This document shows positions 5,610-10,607 of a DNA stretch of 10,607 nucleotides, piece after piece. Position 1 is the first letter of the stretch. The number at the start of each line of letters is the position of its first letter. Under the pieces are notes generated by a model. The model searched no databases, was not told the DNA's origin, and was given only the letters and a program-made list of their open reading frames with translations. The translations under genes were made by a program, and so were the position numbers. This stretch comes from Gammaproteobacteria bacterium (GTDB lineage: Bacteria; Pseudomonadota; Gammaproteobacteria; Magnimaribacterales; D2472), in assembly GCA_002710265.1 (NCBI GenBank), contig PAJW01000007.1:31055-41661 (forward strand), read 5' to 3'.

Positions 5610-6770
5610 TTATTCTATACTTGAGAGAATTTTATTAGCAATTTTATCTACTGAAAAATTATTCTTAGCAAACTCAAACCCATTTTTTCCAAGTTCTTTT
5701 AAGTCTTGTTTTATTAATTTATTAAGTGACTCGGATATTTCTTGAGGATTATTCTTCGAAGATAATCCGCAATGTGAATTAGAAATAATTTGGTGAACAT
5801 CATTACCTTCTGAGGCTATTGCAAATGAAGGAAGTCCAAGCTTCATATAACCCAGAAGCTTTCCTGGAACGACAGGTGTTTTTACTTGCTCTGACAAGCA
5901 GACAAGCCCTACATCGTATTCAACTAACTTTGACTCATAATCATGCGCTGGTATTAAATCAAATAAATTCACACTAAGATTTTTATTTTTTAAATATGCT
6001 ATTAATTCACTCTTTGACGAGCCATCACCATAAATATCAATCGATATTTTGCTGTTATTCAATATTGATAGCCCATCAATAAAATCTATAATTCCGCCTA
6101 TTTGTGAAGGGCCAATAACTCCACCAAATATAAATTTAATATTATCTGTTGAGAATTCAGTTTTAGTTGGTTTGTCCTTATGTAACTTTATCCAGTTATG
6201 TGCAACTATAGACTTACCAATAGAGCCCTTATATTTATTTTGAGAAAAATTTTTATTGTTAATAGAGTGAAATGTTACCAGGTCATAATTTTCATAGAGA
6301 TATTTTTCAATTCTTTCGAAAAGATTAATTAATCTTTTATTTTTTATGATGCCGAGATCAATAGCATTTTGTGGAAATAAATCTTGAACATTTAAAACAA
6401 TTTTTGAAGATCTAATTTTCTTTAAGATTACTCCAATTAATCCATAAAAAATTGGTGGAGAATAAACTAAAACGATATCAAATCTTTTTTTGAATAGAAC
6501 TCTTAATAACATAGGAAAAATACCTAATATTCCAAAAATACCCCTAAGAATATAGTTAGATTTTTTATTAAATAAGAATCTTTGTCTAATGATTTTATAT
6601 GGAAATGGCTTTTGATTGGGTAACCCGGCTTGATTGGTTTTTGTTGTTAGAACAGTAACGTCATATGAAAGGTCGCATGCTAGGTGATTTGATAAATCCT
6701 CCATAATTTCTGATGAAGACCCAATTGCAGGCGGAAATAGTTCAGCAATTATGAGTACTCTTTTGATAAT
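5610..6770 (-). CDS. GT4-type (WbuB-like) glycosyltransferase, probable AUU start
   Basis: The protein is a GT-B fold glycosyltransferase, likely adding a sugar to a lipid-linked glycan at the inner face of the membrane. Translation upstream of the first ATG (6704) continues in frame with the conserved first strand, Lys-Arg-Val-Leu-Ile-Ile-Ala-Glu-Leu-Phe-Pro-Pro-Ala-Ile-Gly, so that ATG is internal. The open frame back to a TAA at 6813-6815 contains no ATG, GTG, TTG or CTG. AUU at 6768-6770 lies six bases after a strong Shine-Dalgarno and gives 386 residues; AUC at 6765-6767 is an alternative. Numbered from AUU, a hydrophobic stretch at about 76-92 may touch the membrane. Gln-Asp-Leu-Phe-Pro-Gln-Asn-Ala (129-136) resembles the WbuB subfamily. 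Phe-Gly-Gly-Val-Ile-Gly (215-220) and Tyr-Gly-Asp-Gly-Ser (247-251) belong to the nucleotide-sugar half. In the Pro-Gly-Lys-Leu-Leu-Gly-Tyr-Met segment (302-309) a Gly replaces the Glu usual in GT4 enzymes. Donor and acceptor are unknown. The start overlaps the upstream gene by about 20 bases. Confidence 0.88.
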   Translation of the reverse strand: MIKRVLIIAELFPPAIGSSSEIMEDLSNHLACDLSYDVTVLTTKTNQAGLPNQKPFPYKIIRQRFLFNKKSNYILRGIFGILGIFPMLLRVLFKKRFDIVLVYSPPIFYGLIGVILKKIRSSKIVLNVQDLFPQNAIDLGIIKNKRLINLFERIEKYLYENYDLVTFHSINNKNFSQNKYKGSIGKSIVAHNWIKLHKDKPTKTEFSTDNIKFIFGGVIGPSQIGGIIDFIDGLSILNNSKISIDIYGDGSSKSELIAYLKNKNLSVNLFDLIPAHDYESKLVEYDVGLVCLSEQVKTPVVPGKLLGYMKLGLPSFAIASEGNDVHQIISNSHCGLSSKNNPQEISESLNKLIKQDLKELGKNGFEFAKNNFSVDKIANKILSSIE

Positions 6771-8917
6771 TTGAATACCTCCTCTGACATATCTAAAGTA
6801 GACTTGATTAAATTAAGCTCTTCTTGAAAAATTCTTTTTTTCGATTCTTGGTCTAAGTTAATATCTCGAAGAAAATCAGAAATTTGATTTCTAAAACCAA
6901 GATCATGCCTAAAATTCTTTTTAGATTTTTTGGAACCTTGTATATTAACTTGCTTATAGTCTGTTAATTCAAGAATATTTCCATCCTGATATATCTTTAT
7001 CCTCTCTCTATGTGAGTTTCTTGAACCTAAGCTTGAATATGAAAATGATGTTATTGATCCATTTGAATGTTTAAATAAGGATTTAAAGTTATCAATCGAT
7101 ATTTGAGGATCATTGGAGTCTAATGAATATCCAGAAATATCAGATAAATGAGAGCCAGTTAGGAACACTGCTAGATCAATGAAATGTGAGCATTCAGAAA
7201 TTAACCTATTTCCGCCATTAGACTCTTTATATAGCCAATGATCTCTATCAATTGATCCAGCATTTATATCAATCTCAATCATCATTGGCTCATTTAAGTC
7301 TAGATTTGATGCTAAATATTTTATAGATGGTGAATACTTTCTATTATGCCCAACCCTAATTAAAGGGATTTCATTTAAATCCAAGAATTTTTTTTGAATC
7401 TCGTTATACTCATTAATGGATGTGCATATAGGTTTTTCTATTAATAAGTGTTTTTTTTCAGTTAAACACTTAAGGACCGTATCTTTGTGATATGAATGAG
7501 GTTCAAATGAAAAAATTAAGTTCGTATCTTTATCTGAGAGTACTTCATCTCTGTTTGTTGAAGCATTCTTAAATTTATATTTTTTTTTCATGTTGCCTGC
7601 ATTTAAGCTGCTTTTTGTACAAATATATTCAAATTCAAGCTCATTTTTAAAGCTTTGCAATATTGGCAAGATGATATTTTTCCCATGAATACCTGCCCCA
7701 ATTACTCCTAACTTTAAATCAGTGAAAGTACTGCTTTTTGATTCATGCCTTTGCATATATCTGTTTGAAGTGGTTTGTTTTTGAAACAATTCATTTGAAG
7801 AGCTATATTTCAACAAGACACCCAACTCATTAGACTTTTCACCCTGAATGAGTTCATTATAAAATTTAACTGAATTTTTAAAATCTTCTTGATGGGTAAT
7901 TAAAGCTTCGATATTAATCTTTCTAGCCTCAATAAGGTTTATAAACTCTGCAAGGTTTCTTGATTGTGTCCATTTTTTTATATTATTAGGATAGTCTTTT
8001 CCTCTTTCATAATCTTCATTTAGAGACCCAGGACCACCTGCTTTGGAAACAACAAAACTCAACTCTTTTTCCCATAAAAGATTTCTATCAACAGATATAT
8101 CGGCAACACCCAAAAGAACAATTTCACCAGATGCTCTAGAGATATTTATTGCATCAATAATTGGCTCATTTGTCTTTACTCCGCATGAGATTATTACACC
8201 ATCTACCCCGGTAAAATCATTTTCTTTGAGTGTAATATCTAAAAAAGATTTTTTATTTGAAAAGGTTTTAATGTTTGGATTATCTGATAAAAATTTTAAT
8301 TTTGTCTCATTTGGATCATACACAAAAACTTTTGCTCCATAAGCTGATAGTATTTGAGATGTAATATTTCCAAGTATTCCGGCTCCTATGACTGCAATTG
8401 ATGATCCTCCTAGCTGTGTTTTAATAAGACGAACTGCATTCATTGAGATACATCCAAGCATTCCAAATGCTGAGTCTTTAGCAAAATCTTTGTTAATTTT
8501 ATGTGCCATATTGTCAGGACAGACATTCATTTCAGAGTGATTCGCAGAATTCGCTCCAATTATGGATACAAAATCCCCAATATTAAATTTTTTTACTTGC
8601 GATCCTTTTGCAATAACTTCACCAGATGCACTATAGCCAAGAGGAAATGGAGAGTCGAGCCTGTTGAATACTTCAGACATAGTTTCAAGAAATCCTGTCT
8701 GATTAATCTTTTGAAAGACCCTTCGAACTAAGTCTGGTCTATCAATCGCTTTACCAATTAATGATTTTTTTGCTAACCTTATTATACTGGCCTCAGTACC
8801 AATACTAACAGCCGAATAGGAGGTTTTGACCACAATCTCGTTTGATAATGGGTGAGGATTTGGGAGCTCTTCAATAGAGATATCTCCATTAGAGTATTTT
8901 TGTATAAGGGTTTTCAT
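6749..8917 (-). CDS. Two-domain oxidoreductase: MDR dehydrogenase fused to Gfo/Idh/MocA dehydrogenase
   Basis: This single 722-residue protein joins two NAD(P)-dependent enzymes. Residues 1-370 are a medium-chain dehydrogenase: a GroES-like part (Pro-Leu-Gly-Tyr-Ser-Ala-Ser-Gly 92-99, Gly-Asp-Phe-Val 114-117) and a Rossmann fold with Gly-Ala-Gly-Ile-Leu-Gly (178-183). It lacks the catalytic-zinc Cys motif and the four-Cys structural lobe. Residues about 402-722 are a Gfo/Idh/MocA unit with Gly-Ala-Gly-Ile-His-Gly (407-412), the Glu-Lys-Pro motif (494-496) and Cys-Ser-His-Phe-Ile-Asp (576-581). A polar linker (372-400) joins them. The fusion is a known family (bi-domain-containing oxidoreductase) found in capsule and O-antigen clusters; its substrate is not established to my knowledge. 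Oxidation and reduction of a nucleotide sugar or glycan-linked sugar is an inference from the neighbours. The ATG lies two bases after the stop of the upstream epimerase gene; the 3' end overlaps the glycosyltransferase start. Confidence 0.92.
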   Translation of the reverse strand: MKTLIQKYSNGDISIEELPNPHPLSNEIVVKTSYSAVSIGTEASIIRLAKKSLIGKAIDRPDLVRRVFQKINQTGFLETMSEVFNRLDSPFPLGYSASGEVIAKGSQVKKFNIGDFVSIIGANSANHSEMNVCPDNMAHKINKDFAKDSAFGMLGCISMNAVRLIKTQLGGSSIAVIGAGILGNITSQILSAYGAKVFVYDPNETKLKFLSDNPNIKTFSNKKSFLDITLKENDFTGVDGVIISCGVKTNEPIIDAINISRASGEIVLLGVADISVDRNLLWEKELSFVVSKAGGPGSLNEDYERGKDYPNNIKKWTQSRNLAEFINLIEARKINIEALITHQEDFKNSVKFYNELIQGEKSNELGVLLKYSSSNELFQKQTTSNRYMQRHESKSSTFTDLKLGVIGAGIHGKNIILPILQSFKNELEFEYICTKSSLNAGNMKKKYKFKNASTNRDEVLSDKDTNLIFSFEPHSYHKDTVLKCLTEKKHLLIEKPICTSINEYNEIQKKFLDLNEIPLIRVGHNRKYSPSIKYLASNLDLNEPMMIEIDINAGSIDRDHWLYKESNGGNRLISECSHFIDLAVFLTGSHLSDISGYSLDSNDPQISIDNFKSLFKHSNGSITSFSYSSLGSRNSHRERIKIYQDGNILELTDYKQVNIQGSKKSKKNFRHDLGFRNQISDFLRDINLDQESKKRIFQEELNLIKSTLDMSEEVFKLSKEYS
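6777..6785 (-). promoter_or_regulatory. Strong Shine-Dalgarno deciding the glycosyltransferase start
   Basis: The minus strand reads AGAGGAGGT, close to a full anti-Shine-Dalgarno match, and it is the best ribosome site in the window. It lies inside the last codons of the upstream oxidoreductase gene (Glu-Glu-Val) and six bases before AUU (6768-6770). The next canonical start, ATG at 6704, is about 70 bases away and has no ribosome site of its own. Confidence 0.75.
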
Positions 8918-8919
8918 TA

Positions 8920-10017
8920 CTACTTTAATGCAGCGCTCATACCTGGAGGAAAATCTGAAGATTTTTCTATTTCTTCGTCAAATAACTTAAACCAATCTAG
9001 ATTAGCTTTGAATCCTTCATCAAAATCAATGATAGGTTTATAGTCTATCAATCTTGAAGCTTTTTCAATTGAAGCGAGTAATCTTGGCTTAGTATCCCAT
9101 TTTCGCCTTTCTTTGAATAAGAATTCAATTTCATTGCCAGTAACTTTTTGAACTTGCTTTGCCATATCAGATATTGATATTTCTCTGCCCGCAGCTAAAT
9201 TGAAATTTTCTCCAATAGCCTCTTTATAATAAGCAGACTTTATTAAGCCTTGAACTAGATCAAGGACGTAAGTGAAATCTCTAGTTTCTGATCCATCGCC
9301 TGTTATTGGTAATTGACGGCCTTTCATAGACCAATAAATAAAATTGGGAATAACATTCCTATATTGCCCAGGTATTTCACCAGGACCAAAAGAATTAAAG
9401 AATCTACAGTTAACTATATTTAAACCATAATGATGCATGTAAAAGTTACAGTACATTTCTCCAGTCATCTTATTAATCTGATATGGAGTAGTAAGATGCA
9501 TTGATATAAAGTCCTCTTTCAGGGGAAGTTCTGGAAATGATCCATAAATTGCGCAACCACTCGATGCATAAATAAATTTTTCAACTTCACTCAAAGTTGA
9601 GATTTCAAGAAGTTTTATCATGCCTAAAACGTCAACTTCAGCAGAAGTTTCTGGATAATCGACAGAATTCTGATTTGCAAAAAAAGCAGCTAAATGAAAA
9701 ACAATATCTACCCTCTCTTTAAATACTCTTTTGAGATCTCTATCAGATCTTACATCACCTTTTACAAACATAATGTTTGGCTTATTGATTAGGTTCCATG
9801 GAGAACCATCATGAGTTGCTGATAGATTATCTAATACAATCACTTTACCATCACCAACAAGTTTTGATAGAGCAATAGTAAGATTACTACCAATTGCACC
9901 TGCTCCGCCGGTTACCAATATATTTTTACTCTTAAAATAAGCTTTAATTTCGTTATTAAGATTAATTTTTGTTAAATAATCTTGTACTAAATTATCTCTG
10001 AAAGTATCTTTATCCAT
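8920..10017 (-). CDS. NAD-dependent nucleotide-sugar epimerase/dehydratase (extended SDR)
   Basis: Extended short-chain dehydrogenases of this type act on UDP-, dTDP- or GDP-sugars, through a 4-keto intermediate in many cases. The cofactor motif Thr-Gly-Gly-Ala-Gly-Ala-Ile-Gly-Ser is at 36-44, with an acidic Asp63 after strand two (NAD preference), Gly-Asp-Val-Arg at 87-90, the Ser-Ser pair at 152-153 (Ala-Ser-Ser-Gly-Cys-Ala-Ile-Tyr-Gly) and the catalytic Tyr179-X3-Lys183. Arg-Phe-Phe-Asn-Ser-Phe-Gly-Pro-Gly (205-213) and Gly-Asp-Gly-Ser-Glu-Thr-Arg-Asp-Phe (240-248) belong to the substrate side. The 365 residues include about 30 before the Rossmann strand, an extension beyond the usual start. 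The C-terminal Ser-Ile-Glu-Lys-Ala motif (316-320) is typical. UDP-glucose 4-epimerase, UDP-glucuronate decarboxylase and dehydratase activities cannot be separated by eye. Flanked by wecB and the two-domain oxidoreductase, it probably works on the same sugar. Confidence 0.88.
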   Translation of the reverse strand: MDKDTFRDNLVQDYLTKINLNNEIKAYFKSKNILVTGGAGAIGSNLTIALSKLVGDGKVIVLDNLSATHDGSPWNLINKPNIMFVKGDVRSDRDLKRVFKERVDIVFHLAAFFANQNSVDYPETSAEVDVLGMIKLLEISTLSEVEKFIYASSGCAIYGSFPELPLKEDFISMHLTTPYQINKMTGEMYCNFYMHHYGLNIVNCRFFNSFGPGEIPGQYRNVIPNFIYWSMKGRQLPITGDGSETRDFTYVLDLVQGLIKSAYYKEAIGENFNLAAGREISISDMAKQVQKVTGNEIEFLFKERRKWDTKPRLLASIEKASRLIDYKPIIDFDEGFKANLDWFKLFDEEIEKSSDFPPGMSAALK

Positions 10018-10048
10018 TTAAAATTTTACTGATATGTTAAGTAGCGAC

Positions 10049-10057
10049 ATTATAACA
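10049..10057 (-). promoter_or_regulatory. Candidate extended -10 promoter upstream of the epimerase gene
   Basis: In the 71-base gap between the wecB-like gene and the epimerase, the minus strand reads TGTTATAAT, an extended -10 (TG-n-TATAAT). It is 31 bases before the ATG. The -35 region is poor, as is common for extended -10 promoters. It would allow expression of the last three polysaccharide genes independently of wecB. No terminator-like hairpin is seen in this gap. Confidence 0.4.
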
Positions 10058-10088
10058 AGAGTTATTTTTAAGGCTATTATTTTTTAAT

Positions 10089-10607
10089 TTATTTAAAAAA
10101 GTCCTCTAAAATATCTAAGATTTTTTTGCTAGCTGTTCCATCTCCATAAGGATTTATGGAGTTTGACATCTCATTGTAAACATCTTTTTTTTCAATCAAT
10201 TCTGAAACATTTTTTATAATGTTTTCTTTTTTTGTCCCTATTAGTTTCAAAGTATTCGAGCGCACTCCTTCAGGTCTCTCAGTGGTATTTCTCATTACAA
10301 GCACTGGCTTGCCTAGACTTGGAGCTTCCTCTTGAATTCCACCACTATCTGTAAGTATCAGGTAGCAATTCTTCAATAGTAATAAGAAATGCAAATATTG
10401 AAGTGGCTCAATTAATTTCACATTGGATATATTTCTTAAGATGCTTTTAACTGGCTTTTGAACGTTTGGATTTAAGTGAACAGGATAAATGAAATTGAAA
10501 TGTTGAAACTTTTGTGCAAGTTCTTTAATAGCATGACATATGTTTAAAAAGCCATCTCCAAAATTCTCTCTTCTGTGGCCAGTAATCAAAATGTAATCTT
10601 TTTTCTG
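10089..10607 (-). CDS. wecB: UDP-N-acetylglucosamine 2-epimerase (WecB type), C-terminal part, 5' end cut by window edge
   Basis: This enzyme converts UDP-GlcNAc to UDP-ManNAc in the cytoplasm, feeding ManNAc or ManNAcA into surface polysaccharides. The frame is open to the right edge, so 172 residues remain of about 375. The first visible residues continue directly into Ile-Leu-Ile-Thr-Gly-His-Arg-Arg-Glu-Asn-Phe-Gly, which carries the conserved His (His213 in E. coli WecB). Further family motifs are Pro-Val-His-Leu-Asn-Pro-Asn-Val, Thr-Asp-Ser-Gly-Gly-Ile-Gln-Glu-Glu-Ala-Pro and Thr-Thr-Glu-Arg-Pro-Glu-Gly, the UDP-binding region. Asn-Pro-Tyr-Gly-Asp-Gly near the C terminus is also typical. 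Apparent start codons inside the fragment are internal. It is the furthest upstream visible gene of the polysaccharide block. Other uses of UDP-ManNAc family epimerases (e.g. on UDP-FucNAc-type substrates) cannot be excluded. Confidence 0.93.
   Translation of the reverse strand, partial: QKKDYILITGHRRENFGDGFLNICHAIKELAQKFQHFNFIYPVHLNPNVQKPVKSILRNISNVKLIEPLQYLHFLLLLKNCYLILTDSGGIQEEAPSLGKPVLVMRNTTERPEGVRSNTLKLIGTKKENIIKNVSELIEKKDVYNEMSNSINPYGDGTASKKILDILEDFFK

Noticed and set aside
6705..6770. Frameshift in the glycosyltransferase 5' end
   Set aside because: The conserved N-terminal strand is in the same frame as the rest of the protein and the ribosome site is well spaced to AUU. A single-base substitution error is still possible, but an indel is not required.
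8043..8342. Plus-strand open frame of 99 codons
   Set aside because: It lies fully inside the MDR domain of the two-domain oxidoreductase, with no ribosome site or recognisable motif.
1..10607. CRISPR arrays, tRNA or rRNA genes, insertion sequences, attachment sites
   Set aside because: No regularly spaced repeats, tRNA-like cloverleaf sequences, transposase frames or terminal inverted repeats were seen; gaps between genes are all under 170 bases.

Overview
The window is about 30% GC, almost entirely coding, and every gene lies on the minus strand, so transcription runs from high to low coordinates. Gene families, gene order, short or abutting junctions and sparse Shine-Dalgarno sequences suggest a streamlined, AT-rich marine gammaproteobacterium, possibly SAR86-like. 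That placement is an inference from gene content and composition; no rRNA is present to settle it.

Region 1 (10607 to about 5610) is a surface-polysaccharide block. It holds the C-terminal half of a WecB-type UDP-GlcNAc 2-epimerase (cut by the right edge), an extended-SDR nucleotide-sugar epimerase/dehydratase, a large two-domain oxidoreductase (MDR-type dehydrogenase fused to a Gfo/Idh/MocA dehydrogenase) and a GT4-type glycosyltransferase. Junctions are tight and the last two genes overlap. A strong hairpin terminator at 5520-5546 closes the block. The set would make and transfer a modified amino sugar whose identity cannot be read from the sequence.

Region 2 (5449-4853) is a single pdxH-like gene (pyridoxine/pyridoxamine 5'-phosphate oxidase) with its own -10 box.

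Region 3 (about 4716-990) is the conserved translation operon infC-rpmI-rplT-pheS-pheT. Here thrS is absent upstream, no pheM-type leader precedes pheS, and ihfA is not downstream. Both phenylalanyl-tRNA synthetase subunits are much shorter than usual. PheS lacks its N-terminal coiled coil and PheT lacks its N-terminal EMAPII/OB-like tRNA-binding domain, while the catalytic, editing and anticodon-binding parts remain.

Region 4 (915-1) is the N-terminal 305 codons of a polysaccharide export (OPX, Wza-like) protein with a signal peptide and SLBB domains, running off the left edge. The housekeeping genes are therefore embedded between polysaccharide synthesis and export genes.

Two genes, infC and the glycosyltransferase, have no ATG, GTG, TTG or CTG codon at the position where the protein family begins. 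Each appears to start at an AUA or AUU codon six bases after a Shine-Dalgarno-like sequence. That is well known for infC in other bacteria and unusual for a glycosyltransferase. I saw no RNA genes, insertion sequences, CRISPR arrays or phage genes, and no wholly new system. The most interesting points are the doubly reduced PheRS and the AUU-type start of the glycosyltransferase.
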